From positions 1-64,000 of the forward strand of contig JAKOGI010003029.1 in assembly GCA_029747015.1 (NCBI GenBank): a DNA stretch of 64,000 nucleotides. The letters run 5' to 3'. The notes below the pieces were generated by a model. That model did not search any database, had not been told where the DNA came from, and was given only the letters and a program-made list of their open reading frames with translations. The translations under genes were made by a program, and so were the position numbers. Positions 19,726 to 30,819 of the stretch are shown here, piece after piece. Source of the DNA: Carnegiea gigantea. Its lineage: Eukaryota > Streptophyta > Magnoliopsida > Caryophyllales > Cactaceae. The number at the start of each line of letters is the position of its first letter. Position 1 is the stretch's first letter.

Positions 19726-21979
19726 TCATCCGCCGGGCATTGAGTGGATTTGCCACTCAAGAAGACATGGAGCAAAGAGAAGCTATATTCCACACAAGGT
19801 GTACCGTGGGAAACAAGGTATGCTCCCTCATTATTGATGGTGGAAGTTGTGCAAATGTTGCTTCCAAGACTATGGTTGATAAGCTCAAGCTGCAAGTCTC
19901 TCCTCGCCCCAATCCCTACACCATTCAATGGTTGAACCAAGGTAAGGGTTTGCAAATCACTCACCGATATCTTGTTTCTTTTTCAATTGGGAAAAATTAT
20001 AAGGATGAGATATGGTGTGACATTGTCCCTATGGATGCTTATCATATTTTGTTGGGTAGACCGTGGCTATCTGATAGAAGTGTCATCCATGATGGCCGGA
20101 TGAACACTTATTCTTTCCAAAATGACCACAAAAAGATTACCCTTACTCCTCTCAAAATTCCCTCCACCACTAGACCCAAAGACAATCTTCACTTGGATGT
20201 CTTTCTCACCACTCTCCTCAAATCCGAGCACCATGAATTTGAGTCTTTCAAAGACTTGATTCTTCTACAAGAGGAACCTAAGCCGCCATCTCCCACACAT
20301 CCACTACTCACCCCTCTCCTTCAAACCTACCATCATGTCTTTCCACAAGAGACCCCACATGGCCTTCCCCCTCCTAGATCCATCCAACACAAGATAGACC
20401 TCATTCCCGGTTCCGTTCTTCCCAACAAGCCGGCCTACCGGATGTCTCCTAGTGAAACTCAAGAAATCCAAAGACAAGGAGATGACCTCTTGTCCAAGGG
20501 TTTAATTCGGGAGAGTTTGAGTCCATGTGTCGTGCCCGCCCTCCTTGTTCCTAAAAAGGACGGTAGCATGCGCATGTGTGTGGATAGCCGGGCTATTAAC
20601 AAAATCACTATCAAGTACCGATATCCTATTCCAAGATTGAAAGATCTACTTGATGAACTCCATGGAGCCGCTATCTTTTCCAAGATTGATTTACGAAGTG
20701 GCTACTATCAAATCCGGATCTTTGAAGGTGATGAATGGGAAACCGCCTTTAAGACTAAAGGAGGTTTGTATGAGTGGCTTGTGATGCCATTTGGGCTTAC
20801 TAATGCCCCTAGCACTTTCATGAGGCTTATGAACCAAGTTCTAAAGCCCCTCATTGGCATTTGTGTTGTTGTCTACTTTAATGATATTTTGGCCTATAGC
20901 AAGACCGAAGAAGAGCATGCCCAACACTTGCAACAAGTTTTGGAGATCCTTTCTCAAGAGCAACTCTATGGCAATATGGAGAAATGTTATTTCTTCACCC
21001 CTCAAGTGGTATTCTTGGGTTTCATTGTGTCCGCCCCAAGGTCTTCAAGTTGATGATAGCAAGATCAAGGCTATCCAAGAATGGCCTACTCCTACATCTA
21101 TCACGCAAGTAAGGAGTTTCCATGGCCTAGCATCATTTTACCGGAGATTCATCCGAAATTTCAGCACCATTGTGGCTCCTATGACCGAGGTAATTAAAGG
21201 CAAAGAATTTTCTTGGAACGAGCAAGTACAACAAGCCTTTGAAGAGATCAAGAAGAAACTCACTAGTGCTCCCGTCCTGGCCTTGCCCGATTTTGCCAAA
21301 GTTTTTGAAGTTGAATGTGATGCATCCGGTGTAGGAATTGGAGCTGTCCTATCTCAAGAGAAGAGACCCATTGCCTTCTTTAGTGAGAAGCTCAACGATG
21401 CCAAGAAGAAGTACTCCACCTAAGACAAGGAGTTTTATGCTATCATTAGAGCATTGGAGCATTGGCGTCATTATTTTGTTGGAGGAGAATTCATTCTCCA
21501 TTCTGATCATGAGGCTCTCAAGTACATTCAAGGACAACACAAACTCAGCCCTAGACATGCTAAATGGGTAGAGTATCTTTAGTCCTTCCATTTCACCATC
21601 CAACATAAGGCGGGGACTCTCAACAAAGGAGCCGATGCACTCTCTCGTAGGTACTTGTTACTCTCCACTTTGAGTACTAAAGTACTTGGTTTTGAGATTG
21701 TGAAGGACTTGTACTCCAAAGATGATGATTTCAAGGATATTTTTGAGAAGTGTTCTAAGCACCCCCATGGGTTGTTTCACTTAGAAGATGGGTTCCTATT
21801 TAAAGGCTCACGCCTTTGCATTCCTCAATGCGGATTTAGAGAGCTCCTTATCTAAGAGCTACATGGAGGAGCCCTAGCCGGCCATTTCGATGTAGAGAAG
21901 ATAAGAGCAATGTTGAAGGAACACTACTATTGGCCAAAGCTGTCAAGAGATGTAGAGCATTTCATCAAAAGATTTAACT
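19726..21979 (+). pseudogene. Element D protease-RT-RNaseH-integrase fragment
   Basis: Continues D's frame after E. Protease IIDGGSCANVAS lies near 19830; the RT follows. The catalytic box reads YFND (20874-20885), not YFDD, a G-to-A change of an essential aspartate. An extra C near 21033 shifts frame (SAPRSSS, stop at 21053). RNase H resumes in another frame and is stopped by TAA at 21421-21423. Integrase HHCC begins, with a further TAA near 21853, and ends at the FIKR segment where element J starts (21980). The rest of D's integrase and its 3' LTR are absent, lost in the deletion near 39.8 kb or beyond. Closest to M and O. Confidence 0.9.
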
Positions 21980-22883
21980 TGATGATTCAAGCTAATCAAA
22001 TGGATTCAGATAAAACTAAACTCCAGGATTAGATACAGAAACACCACTAATCTTTGAGTTTAGGGCCCTTAAGCTTGATTAAGATACAGAATCACCACTT
22101 AATCAAGGTTAAGACTCACTTGGACACCACTTAGTTTGGCCTAAACTAAGATAAGCAAGCAAGAGTTTGGAGTGAAAGCCTCAAATGCTCTCTATGGTGT
22201 TCATTCAACCAAAATCTGAAGTGTTTTTGCTTTTCTCTCGTGTGTTTTATATAGGCAGCAAAATAACCAAGCTAAGCAAGCTCTCACACAAGCACTTCTA
22301 GCTTTCCTTCCTAGGTAGGAAAGGTATTAGGCTTAATTACACCCGGTTAAGCTAACCGGTTTGATAATCTACCTTAAGACTAAACAAAGTGCATTAAGCT
22401 AACTAGGAAAGCAAGACAAATGATTAATACAACTTGATTATCTTGTACTTAGGCCTAAACAGCTTGGAAACTCAGCAAAAGCCATGTGCACAGCCGAAAA
22501 GTGAACCTCCCTTTGCAGCTGTCCAATGAGAAGCAAGCTAGCACCTTCCTTGTCTACCAATGAGATTCAAGAGACAAGCCTTCTTGCAACCCTTCCCTCA
22601 TTGGTTGTTTTCTTCCCTAGGCTGCCTTGGACGTGTGCTAGCATTGGGGGGTGTGCCACTCATCCATCTAGAGAAGAGGAAACCCTTGTGATGAAGTAAA
22701 CAGCCGGGTATCCTTGAACCGGGTTCAGGCAGAAAAAGACCGACTGAAATGCTTGGTTTTCCCTTAGCAAAAGTGATCAAGATTTGGATTTTAAGCCATG
22801 GGGCAAGGCCTTGGGGTGTGTATTAACCTTTCAAAGAAAGAAATTAAGATAAAAACAACTTTAAACATAGTATCTAAACTAAA
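21980..22883 (-). repeat. Element J 3' LTR, downstream part (split by element F)
   Basis: Minus-strand LTR whose end (AATCATCA) is at 21980. It aligns with the plus-strand LTR of P (57660-58170 region), including the alternating TTAATCAAG/TAAGTGGTG stretches near the LTR end and a TATATAAAAC TATA box near 22250. It is about 300 bases shorter at this end than P's LTR and lacks the GC-rich hairpin unit. It is interrupted by F and continues at 38529-38861. Confidence 0.82.
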
Positions 22884-24015
22884 CGATGGAGGCCCATCCC
22901 CTAACATGATCCAAGGCCATCAAGGAAGCTCAAAAGGTCCAAATCTCATGTCCAAGATACAAGCAATCAGCCTAGGAGAGCAAGGGAATTATTTTGTCAA
23001 AACTGGAATTTCAGCCGTGCACAAACCCGGTTTTGTGCATGTTATTTCCTAATCTTCCCAAAGATAAAATGGGGTTACAGGAAGCCTAAGTTTAAGTTCA
23101 AGATGTGCTCTTTCCAACAAGACCTCTTGCAAGTCATTTGGAGGTCATTTGATACCTCAAAACATCATGCAAAGTCAACAGCTCCATCTTGGCACTGAAC
23201 TGGACACGTTTGAAACAAGGAGCCGTTTGGTGGCCCATTTCTCCTCCATTTGGTTTGAAACTTTTATGGTTTGAAAGTACTTTAAAAATATTATCAAGTG
23301 GGCATAAAAAACCTCAGCCAAATTACACACATGAGGAGCTATTAACCACCAAAACAAGGCACAAAACACCCTTTTATCCAAAACCTGCCAGCCGGGTCCA
23401 AGGGGAAGAAATTGAGGTGATTTTTGTTCTAATCTATGCTTAGACACTTGCAAGAGCCATCATGAAGAGTACTTAGCTGCCAAAGAAGCTTCCCTTGGCC
23501 CCCAAGTCGACACCTCATCCTCAAGATTAGCATTGAAGAGTTGTCAAGAGGAGGATGCATCAATCCTTTTATGTTTTGATTTGACCCTTGTATTTTTTCC
23601 TAGTTTAGCTTGTAATGTAGCCTAGGGTCTATGTGTTGAAGCTTGAAAGCCTTGTATTAAAGCCACTAAGGCCCCTTTCGCCGACCACAAGTTGAATTTT
23701 AGTGAATGAAGTTGAGCTTTGCTCCTTTGAACTCCCCAAACTCTCTTCTAGCTTATCTCTTCCTTTGGCCAGGTTGAGTGGTGATCTAGTAAGAGCCTTA
23801 ACTTCCTACTTGGTGGTGATTCTGTATCCAAGGGGGTTGTTAAGGGCCCTAACATCATTCCTTGGTGGTGTTTCTGCATCCAAGGTGGGTGTTAGTTCCG
23901 GTTTTACTATCCACAATCAAGGTGAGTTTGTGAATTCAAAGTTGCCTTGCTTTCTTTCCTTGCATTCTTCTTCCACTTTTCCCACCCTCTTGGTTTCCCC
24001 CTTGAGGATACACCA
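22884..24015 (+). repeat. Element F 5' LTR
   Basis: 1132 bp, closely matching 37398-38528, ending GATACACCA. The first base is C instead of T. U3 encodes the tail ending HKPGFVHVIS. Confidence 0.9.
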
Positions 24016-24019
24016 TACT

Positions 24020-24031
24020 TGGTATAAGAGC
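24020..24031 (+). other. Element F primer-binding site
   Basis: TGGTATAAGAGC, one mismatch to TGGTATCAGAGC. Confidence 0.85.
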
Positions 24032-24142
24032 TAAGGCTTCCCTAGGCCTAAGCTTGCTGCCCAACACCCTTCCAAACACCCAAACACATTTTCCCCACAA
24101 AGCACCAAAACCGTGCTCCGCGGTTTCCACTGCCCATAAGAT

Positions 24143-24349
24143 CGGCACCTTCGCCCCGTGCCAAGGAGCACGACCGTGCCACTCTCCTTTCCTAGCCACA
24201 TTTCATCTTCCGCCACATCCAAAACCTCAGCACGGTCACCCCGTGCCATGTCGCACGACCGTGCCACCCTTTCCCAGCCACATCCCAACTTCACTCACGT
24301 CCAGACCCTGAGCACGGTCACCCCGTGTCTAAGAGCACACCCATGCCAC
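24143..24349 (+). repeat. Element F leader hairpin units (three copies)
   Basis: Units at 24143-24182, 24230-24268 and 24312-24349, spaced about 85 bases. The first and third are decayed (CGGCACCTTCGCCCCGTGCC; GCACACCCATGCCAC); the middle one is intact. Confidence 0.85.
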
Positions 24350-24396
24350 ATTCAGCCCGGGAAGTACCACCTTGTTTCAACGTGAGTACTACTAGT

Positions 24397-25632
24397 ATGA
24401 CCATGGAAGAGAAGTTTGAGGCCCTCATGAGGAATTATGAGGCCTTGAAGCTGCAAAATGAAGAGATCAAAGGTCAAAATGAGTATTTGAGGCGACAACT
24501 CGGAGATTCTTTGAAGCAAAAATGCAAGGAGATTAGGAGTTCCCGATCTTCTAACTCCTCTGACTCCGAGCCAGAAGCAAGAGAAGCCCCACACTTGAGC
24601 TCATCAAGTGAAGAAGAGGCTTATGGAAGAATGAGAAGAGGAAGGAAAACAACCTCACACCATGGAGACATCCGAGTGGAAATTCCAGAGTTTGAAGGGA
24701 AGCTAGACCCCGATGAGTTCTTAGAATGGTTGCAAACCGTTGAGAGGATCTTTGATTACAAGGAGATTTCGGAGGGGAATAAGGTAAAACTTGTTGCCCT
24801 TAGACTTCGTAAATATGCTTCTCTTTGGTGGTCCAACCTTTGTGCTAAGAGGGCTAGGCAAGGGAAGGGAAAGATTCGAACATGGGAGAAAATGAAAGCC
24901 AAACTTAAAGCCCGTTTCTTACCCCCATCTTACCTACAAGATAACTACTCCCAACTTCACAACCTTACCCAAGGTAACATGAGTGTTGAGGAGTATACTA
25001 AGGAATTTGAGAAATTGTTGATCAAGTGTGATTTGAGGGAGCCCGAAGAACAGACCATAGTGAGATATTTGGGAGGGTTAGATCCTAGATATGCTCATGT
25101 GGTAGAATTGCAACAATACACTACTTTGATGAGGTGTGTGTCTTAGCCCACAAAGTGGAACAACAAAGAAAATCCAAGCTCTACAAAAGAGAACCTCTCA
25201 AACCCTTTCCCAAGAGCCAACCTTTCAACAAGGGGAGCTCTTACCCACCTCCTAAACCTTCGGTTCCTACACCCTCACCTCCATAAAAGAACCAAGCTCC
25301 ACAAAAAAGGCCACCACCCCAAAACCGTCCCAATCCCAAGCCAAATGACCAAAGAAGGTGTTTCAAGTGTCAAGGTCTTGGGCACATCACTTCAGAGTGT
25401 CCAAATAGGAGGATTATTACCTTGGCCGAATGGGATGAGAAAAGGGAAGAAGAGGGAGTAGAGGAGGAAGAAAGAGAAGGTGTGTACTACATGGAGGAAC
25501 AAGAGGAAGTGATTGAAGAGGCGAATGAACGAGAACTACTTGTATTGAGGAGAGCCTTGAGTACTAAGAGAGGAGAACTTGAAGAACAAAGAGAGAACAT
25601 CTTTCATACAAGGTGTACTGTTCAAGGCAAAG
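24397..25632 (+). pseudogene. Element F gag, broken, cut by element G
   Basis: Relative of L's gag. L starts ATGAGTTCTAGCATGACC; F has GTGAGTACTACTAGTATGACC, so the usual start is lost and the first usable ATG is 24397 (MTMEEKFEALMRNYEALKLQ). The coiled-coil-like N-terminus is rich in Asn, Gln and Glu. The VEIPEFEGKLDPDEFLEWLQ core and WW motif (SLWWSNL) follow. A one-base loss near 25127 shifts frame. TAA for CAA occurs at 25284-25286. The CCHC knuckle (CFKCQGLGHITSEC) and acidic linker are intact in the other frame. It is cut at TVQGK by element G (TSD CAAAG, 25628-25632) and resumes in protease at 29484. Confidence 0.9.
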
Positions 25633-26787
25633 TGATGTATATGTGGGGGGGCAAGTGAACCAAATCAAACTCCAACTCAAATAAGCCAAATTGGAAAGAG
25701 AAATGAAAGATGGATGAGATGGATGAAGAACTTCACTACACAAGGAAAAGGGATAGAACAAGATCTTGTAATTGAGATAATCCTTCACGGAGCCACTCAA
25801 TGACTTGACCTTGGGCTAATTCTCTTGTCTTAACCAAGGAATCACTCCAATTGGAAAGGATAGAGAACCTAGAACACCACTTGAATTAGCCAAATTCAAG
25901 ATATAGAACTAGGAATTTTTGAGACACAAATGAGAATCACTCTCAAAGGTGCTTGTATTACTTTGGAAATCTCTTACAATGCTGAATGCATAGCTTCACA
26001 CGCCCCTCCCCTTTTTATAGACTCAGCAAAAGACAATCAAAGGACTCAAATAACTCCTAATAATTAAAACTAGCTAATGAAAAGTCCAAGAAAAATGAAA
26101 AGACTCATCATAAAAGGGGTGGGGGAGGTTACAAGGAATATTCTAGGATTTTTGCAGCTGATTACATCAATCTAGAAGCATCTAAAACGTGCACCATATC
26201 AGCCACACAAATATATGTAACCTAAGACTCTTCATATTCCCAGCATTAATCCTTGCAACTGCCTCAACTTCAACAGAGCATAACTTCCAGAATACTCGGC
26301 CAAATCACGCGTTCTTGGGCTTGTTATAAAGCCCTGGAAGTCTATTTTCCAGAATGGGCTCATTTGCTCAATTTGGATAAGCGGGTTGAAAGTTATGGCC
26401 CAAACAATGCACCTATCTCAGACTGGACTGGATCAGCATAACGTATCTTTGAGTGATATTTTTCCCAATCAAATGATGTCCAAATTAAACAAACTTGGGC
26501 TTATTTGAAAGATGAAATCTTAAACTTCAAAAGCACATGGGCCCTCAAGTTGTGGGTCCACTTGAGCTTGTCCAAAAGTGGTCACAAAAATCGGTTTCCG
26601 CAGGGATGAATTCGGCACCAAATTTCTAGCAAAGCTTAACCTCTTTTTGACCTCTCCATAGTGTCATGAGTCTTTGAACTCACTTAAGAAGACCAAATAG
26701 GCACATTTCCATGCATGATCTTCTTTGACCCTTTTCTTCTTTGAATTTGGAGTTGAATAAAAATGATGCATATGGAAATATGCATCA
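25633..26787 (-). repeat. Element G 3' LTR
   Basis: Minus strand. The start hairpin is at 26764-26787, next to the purine tract complement (26788-26801). The end (ATATACATCA) is at 25633. Confidence 0.93.
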
Positions 26788-28014
26788 TACTCCCCGGGTT
26801 GTTTTGAGTTTGTCCTCAAACTCAAAGGGTTGGCAAGCTTCTTATGAAGGGAGGCATGCTTATGAAATGGGAGCTGTTGTAGGAAGTTGTCAAAGGGCAT
26901 CACCTCTAGAGAGATATAGAAGAGGGTGAGAGGAGGATGATAAAACGGGTCATATCTGGTGAGGAGAAGAGGCGGAAGTGGGAAATCTTCTTTGGGGGCA
27001 AGGGTGAGAAAGACATCCAAGTGAGGACTGTCTTTGGGTTTGGGAGATGGAATAAGGTCAAAAGGCAGCACTTGAAAAGCAATATGCACAGAGGTTTGAT
27101 AAAAGTGGGTGTGGGAAGGGTGAAAACTAAGTGAGATTCGGTTGGGGAAAGAGAGGTGAGTAATAGATCATTTTGTGAGGCTTTATGTGGTTTGAGGATT
27201 TGGGAAGGGTGAATGGGGGTTAATGTGATTTTGTGGGGAAAGGATAGGATATGGTCTTGCTCCTTTGGATTGAAATGCATATTTGCATGCTCTTCTTCAA
27301 TTTCGTTTGGCTTTTGAGAAACCTTCTCTAAGTGAAGTATTTCTTCTTTTTCAACCTTGAGTTCAATTTCTTCTTCAAGGCTTTTCTCCTGATCGTTCTC
27401 CCCCTTTTCTTCCTCCATGGCTACTTCCCATTCGGCGATGGTGATGAATTCCTTGTTGGGGCAGCCCGTAGGTGTGTGACTAAAGCCTTGACACTTAGAA
27501 CACCTCCTAAGGTTCAAAGGGTCTGGGTTAGGTCGATCTGCAAGGGCTTGGCTTGTTTGTGGAGTTTGCTTCTTTTGTGGAGTGGAAGGGGCTAAAAATG
27601 TGGGTTGAGGGGACGAAATTGAGCTTCCCTTGTTGAAAGAGAGGTTTTTAGAAGAGGAATCAAAGTTGTTTACCTCAAAGGAAAGTAAAGGATGGTTGTG
27701 TAAGTAAGAGGTTGGAGCGAAAGTATCCATTAATTTCCCTCTTAACTTAACCCATGTTGTGATCTTACTTTTTCCTCTCTTCTTCCTCTTATACTTGTAC
27801 TTTTCCCACCATTCAAGCGCATGGCCTCGGAGTTTCTTGATAATAACCTTAAACTTCTCTTGCTCGTCAATATTGTAGCGAGTGAAGACTTGATCCACTT
27901 TGGAAATCCAGTAAGGGAAATCTTCTTTTGGCCACGAAACTTTGGAGTTTCAAGGATGACCATCTCCTTTTCAATCAAAGCAATCTCTTTTCTCAAGTTC
28001 CCAAGAGAAATCAT
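26664..28014 (-). pseudogene. Element G Gag plus tail, frameshifted
   Basis: Starts at the ATG at 28014 (MISLGNLRKEIALIEKEM). An indel near 27930, in an A-rich run, moves the frame to the main block (27898-26906). That block has DQVFTRYN, RLRGHALEWW-type core (KKLRGHALEWWEKY), a Ser/Pro-rich linker, a CCHC knuckle (CSKCQGFSHTPTGC) and an acidic segment shared with E (EEIELKVEKEEILHLEKVSQ). A second shift between about 27090 and 26950 leads to the frame holding SPKPKDSPHLDVFLT, a remnant of the autonomous protease-RT linker (KPKDNPHLDVFLT in D and M). That frame continues to LSLRTNSKQPGEYD and into the LTR. No catalytic domain is present. The Gag core is diverged from E's although the LTRs are nearly the same. 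Confidence 0.82.
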
Positions 28015-28092
28015 GATGGATGAATGCTTAAGGGTTCTTTGTGCGTTCTTTGTTTAGGCTAGAAAAAGGCTGTTTTGGAGAAGAGGAGGGAG

Positions 28093-28200
28093 GGCACGGT
28101 CGTGCAAAGGGCACTGGGGAACCGTGCTATGCTTCGACTTGAGGAAATGCAGAAAAGTATAGTGGCACGGTCGTGCTGGGTGGCACGGGGGCACCGTGCT
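28093..28200 (-). repeat. Element G leader hairpin units (two copies)
   Basis: Minus-strand units at 28163-28200 (GCACGGTGCCCCCGTGCC, spacer, GCACGACCGTGCC) and 28093-28128 (decayed left arm pair GCACGGTTCCCCAGTGCC). Confidence 0.85.
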
Positions 28201-28313
28201 GCTTCTCTGGTCTTCGAGACTGGGTTTGCCGGTTTGTGCCTTTTTTTTTTTGTTTTTGTGTTTTGGCTTTTTGGGATGTATTTGGGGGTGAAGTGGGTCA
28301 CTTAAGAACCTTG

Positions 28314-28325
28314 GCTCTGATACCA
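28314..28325 (-). other. Element G primer-binding site
   Basis: GCTCTGATACCA, complement of TGGTATCAGAGC, two bases from the LTR at 28328. Confidence 0.92.
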
Positions 28326-28327
28326 AT

Positions 28328-29483
28328 TGATGTATATGTGGGGGGGCAAGTGAACCAAATCAAACTCCAACTCAAAATAAGCCAAATTGGGAAGAGAAAT
28401 GAAAGATGGATGCGATGGATGAAGAATTTCACTACACAAGAAAAAGGAATAGAACAAGATCTTGTAATTGAGATAATCCTTCACGGAGCCACTCAATGAC
28501 TTGACCTTGGGCTAATTCTCTTGTCTTAACCAAGGAATCACTCCAATTGGAAAAGGAAGAGAACCTAGAACACCACTTGAATGAGCCAAATTCAAGATAT
28601 ATAACTAGGAATTTTGAGACACAAATGAGAATCACTCTCAAAGGTGCTTGTATTACTTTGGAAATCTCGTACAATGCTGAATGATTAGCTTCACATGCCC
28701 CTCCCCTTTTATAGACTCAGCAAAAGACAATCAAAAGACTCAAATAACTCCTAACAATTAAAAACTAGCTAATGAAAAGTCTAAGAAAAATGAAAATACA
28801 CATCATAAAAGGGGGTGGGGGAGGTTACAAGGAATATTCTAGGATTTTTGCAGCTGATTACATGAATCTAGAAGCATCTAAAACGTGCACAATATCAGCC
28901 ACACAAATATATGTACCCTAAGACTCTTCATATTCCCAGCATTAATCCTTGCAACTGCCTCAACTTCAACAGAGCATAACTTCCAAAATACTCGGCCAAA
29001 TCACGCGTTCTTGGGCTTGTTAGAAAGCCCTGGAAGTCTATTGTCCAGAATGGGCTCATTTGCTCAATTTGGATAAGCGGTTTGAAAGTTATGGCCCAAA
29101 CAATGCACCTATCTCAGACTGGACTAGATCAGCATAACGTATCTTTGAGTGATATTTTGCCCAATCAAATGACGTCCAAATTAAACAAACTTGGGCTTAT
29201 TTGAAGCTGAAATCTTAAACTTCAAAACCATGTGGAGCCTCAAGTTGTGGGACCACTTGAGCTTGTCCAAAAGTGGTCACAAAAAATCGGGTTCCGCAGG
29301 GATGAATTCAGCGCCAAATTTCTAGCAAAGCTTAACCTCTTTTTGACCTCTTCATAGTGTCGTGAGTCTTTGAACTCACTTAATAAGACCAAATAAGCAC
29401 ACTTCCAAGCATGATCTTCTTTGACCCTTTTCTTCTTTGAAATTGGTCTTGAATAAAAATGATGCATATGGAAATATGCATCA
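28328..29483 (-). repeat. Element G 5' LTR
   Basis: 1156 bp, minus strand, start hairpin at 29460-29483, end at 28328. Confidence 0.93.
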
Positions 29484-30819
29484 CAAAGTGTGTTCCCTCA
29501 TCATTGATGGAGGGAGTTGTGCAAATGTAGCATCATTGACTATGGTGGAGAAGCTTGGTCTTCAAGCTTCAGCTCATCCTCACCCCTACAGCATTCAATG
29601 GCTAAATCAAGGTAAGGGGTTGCAAGTTAATTCAAGATGCTTGATTTCACTTTCAATTGGCAAGCATTACCATGATGAATTGTGGTGTGATATCATCCCC
29701 ATGGATGCATGTCACCTCTTGTTGGGAAGACCGTGGTTATTTGATCGGAAAGTCATGCATGATGGCTATTTGAACACCTACACCTTCCACAAGGATGGGA
29801 GGAAGATCACCTTTGCCCCATTAAGCCCTTCCCAACTCCACAAAAACAAGCCCCAACCAAGCCATGACCATTCGGACATGCTCCTAGCCGTGAGTGAGCC
29901 TCTCCTAAAGGCTTCTCACCATGAATTCAAGGCCTTTAAGGAGTGGATCCTAGCCACCCTTAAGGAGTCTGAAACCCCCACACCATCACACCCCCTAGCC
30001 CTTTCCTTCCTTGAACACTTTAGTCATGTCTTTCCCGAGGAGATACCCCCCGGCTTACCTCCACAAAGAACCATCCAACACCACATTGATCTCATACCCG
30101 GTTCCATCCTCCCAAACAAACCGGCTTACCGAGCAAACCCCAAGGAAACCATGGAAATCCAAAGGCAATTGATGAGCTTATGGATAAGGGGTTGATTAGA
30201 GAGAGCTTGAGCCCTTGTGCGGTTCCGGCCCTCCTTGTGCCAAAGAAAGACGGGAGTATGCGCATGTGTGTTGATAGTCGGGCAATCAACAAGATAACCA
30301 TCAAGTATAGATACCCAATTCCTCGCCTTGAAGACATGCTTGATGAGTTATACGGTTCTAGTGTGTTCTCTAAGGTGGATTTGAGGAGTGGTTACTGCCA
30401 AATCCGCATTGGAGAAGGGGATGAGTGGAAAACGGCCTTCAAGACCAAAGGAGGCTTGTATGAGTGGCTAGTCATGCCATTCGGTTTGTCAAATGCTTCA
30501 AGTACCTTCATGCGGCTCATGAACCAAGTGTTCCGGCCCTTCATTGGAAAGTTTGTTGTGGTGTATTTTGATGACATCCTCATCTATAGCAAGAATGAAG
30601 AATAGCACCTTCAACATCTCACTCAAGTCATGAAGGTTCTAGAGAAGGAAAAGCTCTATGGCAACCTCAAGAAGTGTACATTTTTCACTCATGAGGTAAC
30701 CTTCCTTGGTTACATTGTCACAAGTGAAGGCATCAAGGTTGATGAGAGTAAAGTGGAAGCAATTCGGTCTAAGCCAATCTCAAAGAGCATCCATGATGTG
30801 CGAAGTTTCCATGGGCTTG
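29484..30819 (+). pseudogene. Element F protease-RT fragment
   Basis: Resumes F after G. Protease VCSLIIDGGSCANVAS, then [18 protein letters not shown] and the RT palm, with YFDD at 30564-30575 intact. One G is missing near 30170, shifting frame ([10 protein letters not shown], stop at 30195). GAG to TAG occurs at 30603-30605 after the YFDD box. The segment ends at VRSFHGL, where element I is inserted (TSD GCTTG, 30815-30819). F diverges clearly from the C/O/M group in its protease (KLGLQASAHPHPYS) and RT thumb. Confidence 0.9.

Larger units (their letters stand above)
25633..29483 (-). mobile_element. Element G: non-autonomous gag-only LTR retrotransposon
   Basis: 3851 bp with perfect TSD CAAAG (25628-25632 and 29484-29488). 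LTRs of 1155 and 1156 bp are like those of E, including the 24-base terminal hairpin. PBS at 28314-28325, two leader hairpin units, a Gag frame and a tail region; no RT, RNase H or integrase core. Confidence 0.93.
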
